Assembly (NCBI RefSeq): GCF_007097485.1
Contig: NZ_VKDE01000004.1
Location: forward strand, 62,001-126,000
From: Carboxylicivirga sp. M1479
GTDB lineage: Bacteria > Bacteroidota > Bacteroidia > Bacteroidales > Marinilabiliaceae
DNA: 64,000 nucleotides
Reading direction: 5' to 3'
Below the pieces are notes generated by a model that was given only the letters and a program-made list of their open reading frames with translations, did no database searches and was not told the DNA's origin. Shown in pieces: positions 26,142 through 35,431 of the stretch. The position numbers and the translations under genes are program-made. Position 1 is the first letter of the stretch. Every line of letters starts with the position of its first letter.

Positions 26142-28463
26142 ATGTTATACGCACGATATTTCCTATTGCTGGGAATAATACTACTTACATTTGGGTGTCA
26201 ATCATCGCATGAAATTAACGATAAACCTATTTATCTAAATGCTTCTAATCCAATAGATACTAGGGTAGATGATCTGTTGTCTCGCATGACTTTAGAGGAA
26301 AAGGTCGCTCAAATGTGTCAGTATGTTGGTTTAGACCACATGAAGCAAGCCGAACAAAACCTCAGCAAAGAGGAGATGGAGAGTAGTGATGCACATGGCT
26401 TTTATCCCAACTTGCATTCAAGCGATGTTGTAAAGTTGGTTGAACAAGGGAAAATAGGCTCTTTCTTACATGTTGTTGATGTAAAAGAGGCTAATTACCT
26501 GCAATCTTTGGCTCAAAAAAGCCGTTTAAAAATTCCTTTATTAATTGGCATCGATGCCATACACGGTACAGCATTAGTACATGGTGCAACTGTTTATCCA
26601 ACACCCATTGGTATGGCTAGTACCTGGGATACCGAATTGGTAAAAAAGATGTCGGTTGAAACAGCACTGGAAATGCGTGCAACAGGGGCCGCCTGGACCT
26701 TTACTCCTAATATTGATGTTGCTCGAGATGCCCGTTGGGGACGCGTGGGAGAAACCTTTGGCGAAGATCCATTTTTAGTTTCAGAAATGGGCGTGGCCAT
26801 GATCGAAGGCCTGCAAAATACCAACTACCCCGATAGTTTTAATGTTATTGCCTGCGCCAAGCATTTAATTGCTGGCAGTGAATCCATTAATGGATTAAAT
26901 GGCGCACCTACCGACCTATCTGAAAGAACGATACGAGAGATACATTTACCATCTTACCAGGCAGCTGTTGATGCTGGTGTTTTCTCTGTAATGACAGCTC
27001 ACAACGAATTAAATGGTGTGGCTTGCCATGCTGATAAATGGATGATGACCGAAGTGCTCAGAAATGAAATGGGTTTTGATGGCTTTATCGTTAGCGATTG
27101 GATGGATATTGAGCGTTTAGCGACTCGTCATTTTGTGGCCGAAGACCAAACAGAAGCTTGCTTTCAAACCATTGATGCAGGTATGGATATGCACATGCAT
27201 GGACCAGATTTTCTTGAGCCTGTAATGGAATTAGTTCGTGCTGGTCGTTTAAGTGAGGAACGTATTAATGAAAGTGTTCGTCGCCTTTTGGAGGCCAAGT
27301 TTAAGCTTGGCTTGTTTGAGAATGCATTTGTGGATCTTGAAAAAACGAAAGCAATGGTGTTTAACGAGCAACACCGTCAAACAGCTTTGGAAGCTGCCCA
27401 AAAATCCATTATCCTACTAAAAAATGAAAATGATTTACTCCCTTTGAAAAAAGGGAAGCATAAAAAAATATTTGTAACTGGACCAAATGCCAATAATGAA
27501 ACAATATTAGGCGATTGGACCTGGGAGCAACCACAGGATAATTTTGTGACTATTCTTGAGGGGTTAAAGAATGCCAATTCAGGAAGCGAAATTGATTTTA
27601 TGGATGTTGGTAGCGATTTACGCAATATGTCGCAAAAGGATGTTGATGCGGCTTTGGGCCGAGCTAAAAAAGCAGATTTAGCCATCGTTGTAGTGGGTGA
27701 AAATTCATTTCGATGGGATTGGAAAAATAAAACCTGTGGTGAGAACTCAGGCCGTTCGAGTATTGAGTTATTTGGCTTGCAGCAACAGTTGGTAGAGCAA
27801 GTAGTCAAATCTGGTACGCCAACAATTGTTGTGTTAGTTAACGGTCGTCCGCTTGGAGTTGAGTGGATAGCTGAAAATGTACCTGCTGTTATCGAAGCAT
27901 GGGAACCTGGTTGTTTTGGTGGTGATGCCCTGGCACAAATTTTATATGGCGAAGTGAATCCCTCAGCCAAATTACCAATTACCATTCCGCGAAGTGTAGG
28001 TCATCAGTTATCGATTTACAACCACAAGCCAACGCATCATTTTCATAAATATGTCGATGCCGAATCAACACCATTGTACCCCTTTGGTCATGGTTTGAGC
28101 TATTCAACATATGAATATAAAAACCTTGTTTTATCAAAGGAAACAATTGCCAAAAACGAAGCTCAATCCATTAGCATTGATGTCAGCAATACATCTAATA
28201 GAGATGGTGAAGAGATTGTGCAATTATACCTGAACGATAAACATTGCAGATTTACACGACCTGTTAAGGAATTAAAAGCTTTTCAACGAATATCGTTAAA
28301 GGCTGGCGAAACCAAAACACTTGAATTCTCTATTACACCCGATATGCTTCAATACCTTGATCATAATTTCAATCCAAGGATTGATGCAGGTGAGTTTGTA
28401 GCCATGGTAGGCTGTTCATCAGCAGATAAGGATTTGTTGAAAGCTTCATTTTTTGTTAAGTAA
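26142..28463 (+). CDS. GH3 beta-glucosidase-like lipoprotein
   Basis: Exo-acting glycoside hydrolase that removes beta-linked glucose (or a similar sugar) from the non-reducing ends of oligosaccharides, in the periplasm or on a membrane. The chosen start gives a lipoprotein signal (MLYARYFLLLGIILLTFGC). The GH3 N-terminal barrel shows SRMTLEEKVAQM, IGIDAIHG and GWGxxGExFGEDP-like blocks. The nucleophile is Asp319 in GFIVSDWMDI. The second alpha/beta sandwich domain includes KSIILLKNENDLLPL and VVVGENSFRWDWKNKTCGENSGRS. A fibronectin III-like C-terminal domain carries RPVKELKAFQRI. About 773 aa, standard for multidomain GH3. It starts downstream of the hairpin after susD and lies 11 nt before the GH9 gene. 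Confidence 0.92.
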   Translation: MLYARYFLLLGIILLTFGCQSSHEINDKPIYLNASNPIDTRVDDLLSRMTLEEKVAQMCQYVGLDHMKQAEQNLSKEEMESSDAHGFYPNLHSSDVVKLVEQGKIGSFLHVVDVKEANYLQSLAQKSRLKIPLLIGIDAIHGTALVHGATVYPTPIGMASTWDTELVKKMSVETALEMRATGAAWTFTPNIDVARDARWGRVGETFGEDPFLVSEMGVAMIEGLQNTNYPDSFNVIACAKHLIAGSESINGLNGAPTDLSERTIREIHLPSYQAAVDAGVFSVMTAHNELNGVACHADKWMMTEVLRNEMGFDGFIVSDWMDIERLATRHFVAEDQTEACFQTIDAGMDMHMHGPDFLEPVMELVRAGRLSEERINESVRRLLEAKFKLGLFENAFVDLEKTKAMVFNEQHRQTALEAAQKSIILLKNENDLLPLKKGKHKKIFVTGPNANNETILGDWTWEQPQDNFVTILEGLKNANSGSEIDFMDVGSDLRNMSQKDVDAALGRAKKADLAIVVVGENSFRWDWKNKTCGENSGRSSIELFGLQQQLVEQVVKSGTPTIVVLVNGRPLGVEWIAENVPAVIEAWEPGCFGGDALAQILYGEVNPSAKLPITIPRSVGHQLSIYNHKPTHHFHKYVDAESTPLYPFGHGLSYSTYEYKNLVLSKETIAKNEAQSISIDVSNTSNRDGEEIVQLYLNDKHCRFTRPVKELKAFQRISLKAGETKTLEFSITPDMLQYLDHNFNPRIDAGEFVAMVGCSSADKDLLKASFFVK

Positions 28464-28474
28464 TACCAGTTGAT

Positions 28475-30184
28475 ATGAAAGTTAAAATTGCGAATTATAG
28501 CCAGATATTATTCATCGTTATTTGTACATTTTTAAGTGGAGTTGCAACAGCACAGCATATGAATCAGTATGCTTTTCATTCCGCTTCGGTTAAAAGAGTG
28601 TTTTTACCTGAAGTTAATGCAGGGCAGTCATTTAAAGTATTAGATGCAAAAGGTAATGAGCTTGTGAGTGCAATGGTTACTGAAGCTAAACTTTGGGAAT
28701 ATTCTAACACAAGCGTTGCCGTAGCCGATTTTTCATCACTAGTTGACGAGGGGAGCTACGAGGTAATTATAGACGGCAGTGATTCTAGCATAACCTTTTC
28801 AATTACCGATAATGCCTATCGCGAGCCTGGCACATCGCTGATAAAGTCGTATTACATGGCACGTGCTACTGAGCCAATTCTAGAAAAGCATGCTGGAGAA
28901 TACGCTCGCTTGGCTGGTCACCCAGATGATAAAGTAGTTATACATCCATCGGCAGCCAGCAAAGAGCGCCCGGCAGGTAGTACTATTGCATCGCCTGGAG
29001 GTTGGTACGATGCTGGCGATTACGGCAAGTACATTGTTAACTCAAGTATTAGCACTTTTACTTTATTGCACTTGTATGAGCTATTTCCTCAATACCTAAA
29101 AGGTTTGGAATTGAACATACCTGAGTCAGGCGACAAAGTGGCCGATTTATTAGACGAAACACTGGTGAACCTAAGGTGGATGATGACCATGCAGGATCCG
29201 CATGATGGAGGAGTTTACCATAAATTGACGACTAAGAAATTTTGTGGTATGGTAATGCCTCATAAAGATATTAAGGATCGTTTTGTGGTGATGAAAACAA
29301 CCGCTGCAACATTGGATTTTGCCGCAACCATGGCAAAAGCATCACGCATCCTTAAAAACGAAAATAAACACTTACAGCAATTAGGTACAGAGTGTTTCGC
29401 AGCCGCTGAAAAGGCGTGGGCTTGGTGTAAAGCTCATCCTGATTTGCTATATGTACAACCAAAGGATATAAGCACTGGGCAGTACGATGATAAAGAGATT
29501 TCTGACGAGTGGTTTTGGGCGGCAACTGAACTGTACTTAGCCAGCGGTAATAAAAAATATAAAAAGGATATTCGATTTGACGAGCAGAAGTTTTCGCAAC
29601 CTGAGTGGCGCCGTGTTAACTCCTTAGGCCTTTATAGTATTCTTAGCAATGAGAAAAATGCTAAAGGATTAAACATTACTGCTTCTAAGAAAAAAGTACT
29701 GAAGATGGCTGACAAGCTATACAAACAATATACCGAGTCGGCTTATCGTGTTTCTATTGATAAATTTCCGTGGGGAAGTAATGGTGAGGTAATGAATGAT
29801 GGTATGCTTCTTATTAATGCCTACTTACTTTCAAATGACCAACGCTATTTAGAAGCAGCAGATGCTTGTGTTGCTTATGTAATGGGTGCTAATCCATTGA
29901 ATAAAGCATTTGTGACAGGCTATGGAAAAAATACACCCATGTTTGTGCATGACAGACGGTGCGCCGCAGATGGAATAGAAGCTCCTATTCCTGGTCTTTT
30001 GGCCGGTGGACCAACGAATTCGGTTCAGTCAGATTGTGGAGAGACAGCATATGGAACCAAGATTCCGGCAATGAGCTATGTGGATATGGAGTGCAGTTAC
30101 TCGACCAATGAAGTGGCCATTAACTGGAATGCGCCAGCCGTCTTTGTTTTCCTTGGTTTAGATGCTATTTACTCATCTAAATAA
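28475..30184 (+). CDS. GH9 endo-beta-1,4-glucanase
   Basis: Inverting cellulase-family enzyme expected to cut beta-1,4-glucan or xyloglucan chains. A signal peptide ends at about residue 26 (ATAQH). An N-terminal Ig-like CelD_N domain (about 30-115) precedes the (alpha/alpha)6 barrel. The base motif is GGWYDAGDYGKY with Asp179 and Asp182. A GANPLNKAFVTGYG block and a DRR-containing segment follow, and the catalytic acid is Glu546 in TNEVAINWNAP. All canonical catalytic residues are therefore present. The KKFCGMVMPHKD block and ATLDFAATMAKASRI resemble Bacteroidota GH9 enzymes found in xyloglucan and beta-glucan PULs (family recollection). 569 aa. It follows the GH3 gene by 11 nt, so they are co-transcribed. 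Confidence 0.93.
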   Translation: MKVKIANYSQILFIVICTFLSGVATAQHMNQYAFHSASVKRVFLPEVNAGQSFKVLDAKGNELVSAMVTEAKLWEYSNTSVAVADFSSLVDEGSYEVIIDGSDSSITFSITDNAYREPGTSLIKSYYMARATEPILEKHAGEYARLAGHPDDKVVIHPSAASKERPAGSTIASPGGWYDAGDYGKYIVNSSISTFTLLHLYELFPQYLKGLELNIPESGDKVADLLDETLVNLRWMMTMQDPHDGGVYHKLTTKKFCGMVMPHKDIKDRFVVMKTTAATLDFAATMAKASRILKNENKHLQQLGTECFAAAEKAWAWCKAHPDLLYVQPKDISTGQYDDKEISDEWFWAATELYLASGNKKYKKDIRFDEQKFSQPEWRRVNSLGLYSILSNEKNAKGLNITASKKKVLKMADKLYKQYTESAYRVSIDKFPWGSNGEVMNDGMLLINAYLLSNDQRYLEAADACVAYVMGANPLNKAFVTGYGKNTPMFVHDRRCAADGIEAPIPGLLAGGPTNSVQSDCGETAYGTKIPAMSYVDMECSYSTNEVAINWNAPAVFVFLGLDAIYSSK

Positions 30185-30270
30185 AGTAAACAATTTGATG
30201 AGCTTAGGTGCTGTGCTGCTAAGAAATGAATGAATTAAGCACCCAAAGGTGACTTGTAAAGAAATTAAGT

Positions 30271-31872
30271 ATGACTAGATTTATAATGTGGTGTTTGGTG
30301 TTGTTAAACTACATGACAGTAGGCTGTACAACTCAAGCAAAAGATAAGGAACAACCCAATATTATTTTCTTTATAGCGGATGACATGACCCGCGATATGT
30401 TTAATTTTTTACCTGAAAGTAAGGGAAAGAATTTGACACCCAATCTTGATAAATTGGCTAACGAAGGAACCATAATGATGGGACAGCATGTGAGTGCCAC
30501 CGTTTGTACGCCTAGCCGTTTTAACGTGTTAACCGGTAAGTATGCAAGCAGGGCGAATAATCCCAAGGTATTGAACCAGATAAAGAAGAACGAAGGCCAA
30601 CGCATTGTTGAATGGAACACACATATCATGCCTGGTGAGCCTAACCTGGCGAACCTATTAAAGAAGGCAGGTTATACAACCGGCGCTGTTGGTAAAAACC
30701 ACGTGTACGAAGTAGCGGAATGGGAAGGCATACCATTAACCGCTGATGCCAATGATCCCGAGGTGATGAAACAGCAAGTAGCTAATTATTATGCTACTCA
30801 AGCCGCTTATAAACAATGCGGATACGATTATGCAGACGGTTTATTTTATGAAAACCCCGATTTTAATGGTCCTCGTGCTTTGGCAGTTCATAACCTTGAC
30901 TGGTCGACTGAAGCTGCAGTCAACTTTATTGAAGGAACAGACAAAAAGCCATTCTTCTTATACTTTGCAACTACCTTACCACATGGGCCCCTAAAAGCAG
31001 AAAGGGCTTGGAATGCCGATAGAACGATTACTCCCTTGGGTAAGATAGATAAGGCACCAGAAGTATTGCCTCATCAGTCAACGATTCCCACTCGTTTAGA
31101 GAAAGCTGGTTTGCCAGTTAACGATCGCAAAGCCAATTTGTTATGGATGGATGATGCTTTAGGCGCTCTCATCAAGTCCTTGAAAGAGAATGGTCAGTAT
31201 GAAAACACTATTATCTTTTTCTTTAACGACCATGGTCAGTTTGCAAAGGGTACGGTTTATCAAGGTGCTACCGCTAATCCTAGTGTTGTGTGGAGCCATA
31301 AAGGTTTTAAAGCGGGCCACACCAATAACAACTTAGTGTCAAACGTCGATTTTGCGCCCACTATTTTAGATCTTGCAAATGCTACATACAATGATGAATC
31401 GTTTGATGGAAGAAGTTTTGCACCCATTTTGAATGGCGAGAAGGTAAAGAAACGCGAGTCTTTGTATTTTGAGATTGGGCATTCTCGTGGTGTTCGCAAA
31501 GGAAACTATAAATATTTAGCTGTTCGTTATCCACAATGGGTAGATAAGTTATCGGCTGATGAGCGTGAAGAGATATTAGAAGCTTATAATAAAAAGTTAG
31601 CCATACGAGGAAAAGGGCCAAATAATACCGATGCTACCAAGCCATTCGGGCACGTTCAAATAGTGCCAGGTGGTGGTGATGCCGAGTTTCCTGCAACACA
31701 ACGTTACCCTGATTATACAGCGCTCGATCAGTTATATGATTTAAAGAATGACCCGCATGAGCAAAATAATTTATTTAACCATCCTGATTATCAAGAGGTG
31801 GTAAAAGAGATGAAAGCAGAGCTTTTGAAGCACATGGAGTCCATACCGGGTAGTTTTGGTGAGTTTAAATAG
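30271..31872 (+). CDS. S1-type sulfatase, probable lipoprotein
   Basis: Sulfatase of 533 aa. The N terminus has a hydrophobic segment ending VGC, a plausible lipobox. QPNIIFFIADDMTRDMF gives the metal-binding start. Maturation motif CTPSR with Cys79, then FNVLTGKYASR. VGKNHVYE replaces the common GKWH block (Lys kept, His shifted), and FFFNDHGQFAKG is the later metal motif. The long segment PQWVDKLSADEREEI near the C terminus is not typical of the other sulfatases here, so this belongs to a different subfamily. First of six consecutive sulfatase genes, 86 nt after the GH9 stop. Confidence 0.88.
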   Translation: MTRFIMWCLVLLNYMTVGCTTQAKDKEQPNIIFFIADDMTRDMFNFLPESKGKNLTPNLDKLANEGTIMMGQHVSATVCTPSRFNVLTGKYASRANNPKVLNQIKKNEGQRIVEWNTHIMPGEPNLANLLKKAGYTTGAVGKNHVYEVAEWEGIPLTADANDPEVMKQQVANYYATQAAYKQCGYDYADGLFYENPDFNGPRALAVHNLDWSTEAAVNFIEGTDKKPFFLYFATTLPHGPLKAERAWNADRTITPLGKIDKAPEVLPHQSTIPTRLEKAGLPVNDRKANLLWMDDALGALIKSLKENGQYENTIIFFFNDHGQFAKGTVYQGATANPSVVWSHKGFKAGHTNNNLVSNVDFAPTILDLANATYNDESFDGRSFAPILNGEKVKKRESLYFEIGHSRGVRKGNYKYLAVRYPQWVDKLSADEREEILEAYNKKLAIRGKGPNNTDATKPFGHVQIVPGGGDAEFPATQRYPDYTALDQLYDLKNDPHEQNNLFNHPDYQEVVKEMKAELLKHMESIPGSFGEFK

Positions 31873-31900
31873 ATATACATTGTAATTGAGATTAAAAGAG

Positions 31901-33379
31901 ATGATTAGAGTGGTATATAGAATGGGCATATTTGGTTTTTTAGTTACGATGTTGCTATCCTGTAACAAGGTGGCTGAAAAACCAAATGTCTTGCTTTTGT
32001 ACATGGATGACTTAAGGCCTGAGTTGGCTTGTTATGGACAAGAGCATATTCAATCACCTAATATTGATGCCCTGGCAGCCAAAGGTGTACAGTTTAACAA
32101 TGCCTATTGTAATGTAGCCGTGTGTGGTGCCTCACGTGCTAGTATGCTTACTGGTTTGCGGCCAACTCAACATCGGTTTCGAGATTATAAAACATTCGTT
32201 CAGAATGATGCAGCCGGGGTAATAACATTGCCTCAATTATTTAAGCAAAATGGCTATACAACCATCTCTAATGGTAAAATATATCATCATCTGGATGATC
32301 GCATGGGTGATTGGGATGAAGTGTGGCGCCCTTATGCTTTTGATGAAAACCCTGAAGGACTAAAGCCTACTGATTGGTGGGAATCATTATGGCGCGATTA
32401 CCTCAATGCTGATAATGCCGGAATATATAAAGCTACCAATCGTGGCCCTGCATTTGAAAAAGCTGATGTGCCTGATTCAGCATATATTGATGGCTTGATG
32501 ACACAAAAAGTACTTAAGGATTTAGAAAAGTTAAAGGATACTCGTCAACCATTTTTATTAACTGCAGGATTTATAAGTCCCCATTTACCTTTCAATGCCC
32601 CGGCACGTCATTGGGCAAATTATAAGCGGACAGAGGTAAATCAACCGCTAAATAATAAGGCAGCTGCTTCTGAACCTGAGGCTTTGCGTTTTGCATCACA
32701 TGAGCTGAGGCAGTATACAGGTATTCCTCCACTAGATGAGAGACTGAATGATGAAATGGCTATCTCACTAATTCATGGGTATTATGCCACTGTTAGTTAT
32801 GTTGATGCATTAATTGGTCAAATACTACTTAAACTCGAGGAGTTAGAGTTGGATAAAAATACCATTGTTGTGTTGGTAGCCGACCATGGCTTTAATTTGC
32901 AGGAGCACGGGCAGTGGGGGAAATGGACCTACCATTTAACATCAACACAAGTGCCATTGATTATTGCATCGCCAACAATTAACGGCAATGGCAATACACA
33001 GGCTTTGGTTGAGTTGGTTGATCTGTATCCAACTCTGGTAGAACTCTGCCAATTAGATAATGCACCTGAGCAATTGGATGGAACCAGTATGCTTCCCTTG
33101 CTTAAAGATCACGGTTTGGAAGGGAAGGATTATGTTTTGATTAATAACCGAAATGCCTTTACAATTAAAACATTACAGTATAGTTATACCGAACTTCTGA
33201 GTGTCAATAACAATGAGGTAATTGCCCGAGCTTTATACGATCATTCGCAGGATAGTAAAGAAGAAGTGAATGTGGCAGAGCAGGCTGCATATACCCATGT
33301 TGTTGATCGTTTACATGCAATATTGCATAGTGAGTTTCAATACAATATAGCATTGGAGCACGACGGCTTAGAGGATTAA
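31901..33379 (+). CDS. S1-type sulfatase, iduronate-2-sulfatase-like, CGASR motif
   Basis: Start placed at ATG 31901; an in-frame TTG at 31886 only extends it, and ATG 31922 is also possible. A signal with lipobox LLSC makes it a likely lipoprotein. PNVLLLYMDDLRPELACYG and the CGASR maturation motif (Cys75), followed by ASMLTGLRPTQHRF, place it in the iduronate-2-sulfatase-like branch of S1 (often called S1_7). The proline of the motif is replaced by alanine, which maturation enzymes accept. VVLVADHGFNLQEHGQWGKWTYH provides the later motif, in which the usual CKH is replaced by TYH. It follows the preceding sulfatase by 28 nt. Sulfate position is unknown. Confidence 0.88.
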   Translation: MIRVVYRMGIFGFLVTMLLSCNKVAEKPNVLLLYMDDLRPELACYGQEHIQSPNIDALAAKGVQFNNAYCNVAVCGASRASMLTGLRPTQHRFRDYKTFVQNDAAGVITLPQLFKQNGYTTISNGKIYHHLDDRMGDWDEVWRPYAFDENPEGLKPTDWWESLWRDYLNADNAGIYKATNRGPAFEKADVPDSAYIDGLMTQKVLKDLEKLKDTRQPFLLTAGFISPHLPFNAPARHWANYKRTEVNQPLNNKAAASEPEALRFASHELRQYTGIPPLDERLNDEMAISLIHGYYATVSYVDALIGQILLKLEELELDKNTIVVLVADHGFNLQEHGQWGKWTYHLTSTQVPLIIASPTINGNGNTQALVELVDLYPTLVELCQLDNAPEQLDGTSMLPLLKDHGLEGKDYVLINNRNAFTIKTLQYSYTELLSVNNNEVIARALYDHSQDSKEEVNVAEQAAYTHVVDRLHAILHSEFQYNIALEHDGLED

Positions 33380-33409
33380 AAAAATAGAATAACAGAAATA
33401 TACAACGAT

Positions 33410-35404
33410 ATGAAGAAATGGATTTCCTTAATTGTTCTAACGATTGCGTTTAATTTAAATGCACAAGAGCGCCCCAATGTATTGTTTATCGCTATTGACG
33501 ACATGAAACCTTTAACAGGTAGTTATGGAGCTGATTTTATGGTGACGCCGCACATGGATGAATTAGCAAACTCAGGCGTAATATTTACCAATGCACATTG
33601 TCAGCAAGCGGTGTGTGGACCATCACGAGCCAGCATAATGACCGGGATGCGACCTGACTATACGGGTGTATGGGATTTAAAAACACGCATGCGCGATGTC
33701 AATCCTGATATATTGGCCATGCCCGAATTTTTTAAAAATAACGGTTATGAAACGGTAGCGGTTGGTAAAATCTATGATCCTCGTTGTGTTGATAAGGAAT
33801 ACGATAAGCCATCCTGGAGTATCCCTTATAAAGAAAGTTCGAAATATATTTACCCTGCAGAATATGGCGAACCTGGCTTGTCGTATTATGCCTTAAAAGA
33901 CCGTAAAGAAAAGGTACACGCTTTGGAAGCCGAGGCTCGTAAGAAAGGTGTTAACGTGCACAAATACGTATCAGATCGTTTTAAACCATCGGTAGAAATG
34001 GCTGATGTGCCCGATGAGGCCTATATTGATGGGCAGATCGCCAACAATGCGATTAAATACATTGATCAGTTTTCAAAGGAAAAGAGCAAGCCCTTCTTTT
34101 TAGGAGTAGGTTTTAAACGACCTCATTTACCATTTGCTGCCCCTACCAAGTATTGGGAGTTATATAAGCGCGATGAAATAGAATTAGCGAAGTATCCATA
34201 TCCGGTTAAGGATGGAGTTAATATGGCGTATCACAATTCAGGTGAGCTACAGAGCTATACCGATATTCCTCCATTGAGTTCGTTTACTGATATAAATACA
34301 ATGGAGTTGCCTGATGATAAGCAGAAGGAACTAATCCATGGGTACTATGCAGCTATCTCCTACATTGATGCGCAAGTGGGTAAAGTGATGGCCAAGTTAA
34401 AAGAAACAGGTCTGGATAAGAATACAGTGGTGGTGCTTTGGGGTGATCATGGCTGGCATTTGGGCGATCATTCAATGTGGTGCAAGCACTCTAATTTTGA
34501 GCAGGCAACGCGCGTGCCTTTAATTATAACTGCGCCAGGTTTTGAGGCCGGTACTTATGCCCACCCTGCTGAGTTTATTGATGTTTTCCCAACCTTATGC
34601 GAATTATCAGGCCTTAAAACACCTAGTCAATTACAAGGGCTTAGTTTGGTTCCTGCCTTTAAGGATAATGATGAAATGGTAAAACCAGTAGCGGTAAGTC
34701 AATTCAACCGAGGTAAGAAAAAAGGATATTCCATACGAAGCGATCGTTTTCGATTAACCCTATGGATGAAGGATGGTTGGAATACCTCTAAACCATTAAT
34801 AGGTGATGAAATTGTTGCCGGTGAATTATATGATTACCAGATGGATGAATTGGAGACAACTAATTTATACAACAAGGCTAAATATGAAAAAGTCAAGAAG
34901 CAATTGGTACAGGTATTTATTGATTTTGTGATACAGCAAAATAGCGAATTAAAAACTTCTTCTACCTCATCAGCAACAGAAAATAAGCCGAAGGTGGAAA
35001 ATAAACCCACTATTGAAATAGGAACTACTTTTGACGATAACTGGGGAACGATTGAGCGTAAAGGAGCCAAAGCTGATTTCACCATCAAGAATGAGGTTTT
35101 AGTAGCCAATGTTGAGGCGCTGGGAGAAAATTCATGGGACTTACAGATGAAGTACAAAAAGGATTTGGAATTAAAGGCAGGCACCACATTGGTGTTGAAG
35201 CTGTATAGTAAAGGGCCGGAGATGAAAATCAACCTTGGTCCCGTAGACAACTATCGCATCACAAGAAAACTACCTGCCAGCAACGGCAAAAAGGAGCAAA
35301 TAATAAGGTTTACAGTCGAGAAGGATGGCACCTATCCAGTAAAATTATCATTTACAGGCACAGGAGAGTATCACATATGGGGACTAAGAACTGAGATTAA
35401 ATAA
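33410..35404 (+). CDS. S1-type sulfatase, iduronate-2-sulfatase-like, with extra C-terminal beta domain
   Basis: 664 aa, about 160 longer than its relatives. A signal peptide (1-19, ending NAQ) is followed by PNVLFIAIDDMKPLTGSYG. Maturation motif CGPSR with Cys69, then ASIMTGMRPDYTGVWDLKT. LWGDHGWHLGDHSMWCKHSN is the full iduronate-2-sulfatase-type metal and substrate block. The sulfatase domain ends near residue 515. A Ser/Thr/Lys-rich linker (KTSSTSSATENKPKVENK) leads to a roughly 120-aa beta-rich domain (about 540-664) that looks like a CBM-type sandwich. The extra domain might hold the enzyme on the polysaccharide (inference). It is a paralogue of the sulfatase at 38590, which lacks this domain. 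Confidence 0.88.
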   Translation: MKKWISLIVLTIAFNLNAQERPNVLFIAIDDMKPLTGSYGADFMVTPHMDELANSGVIFTNAHCQQAVCGPSRASIMTGMRPDYTGVWDLKTRMRDVNPDILAMPEFFKNNGYETVAVGKIYDPRCVDKEYDKPSWSIPYKESSKYIYPAEYGEPGLSYYALKDRKEKVHALEAEARKKGVNVHKYVSDRFKPSVEMADVPDEAYIDGQIANNAIKYIDQFSKEKSKPFFLGVGFKRPHLPFAAPTKYWELYKRDEIELAKYPYPVKDGVNMAYHNSGELQSYTDIPPLSSFTDINTMELPDDKQKELIHGYYAAISYIDAQVGKVMAKLKETGLDKNTVVVLWGDHGWHLGDHSMWCKHSNFEQATRVPLIITAPGFEAGTYAHPAEFIDVFPTLCELSGLKTPSQLQGLSLVPAFKDNDEMVKPVAVSQFNRGKKKGYSIRSDRFRLTLWMKDGWNTSKPLIGDEIVAGELYDYQMDELETTNLYNKAKYEKVKKQLVQVFIDFVIQQNSELKTSSTSSATENKPKVENKPTIEIGTTFDDNWGTIERKGAKADFTIKNEVLVANVEALGENSWDLQMKYKKDLELKAGTTLVLKLYSKGPEMKINLGPVDNYRITRKLPASNGKKEQIIRFTVEKDGTYPVKLSFTGTGEYHIWGLRTEIK

Positions 35405-35431
35405 ATATAAACCTCGCATAAAAAGATAAGC

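Noticed and set aside
27377-27985. 202-codon minus-strand ORF
   Set aside because: It lies fully antisense to the GH3 gene, which has all family motifs. The product looks like a codon-bias shadow.
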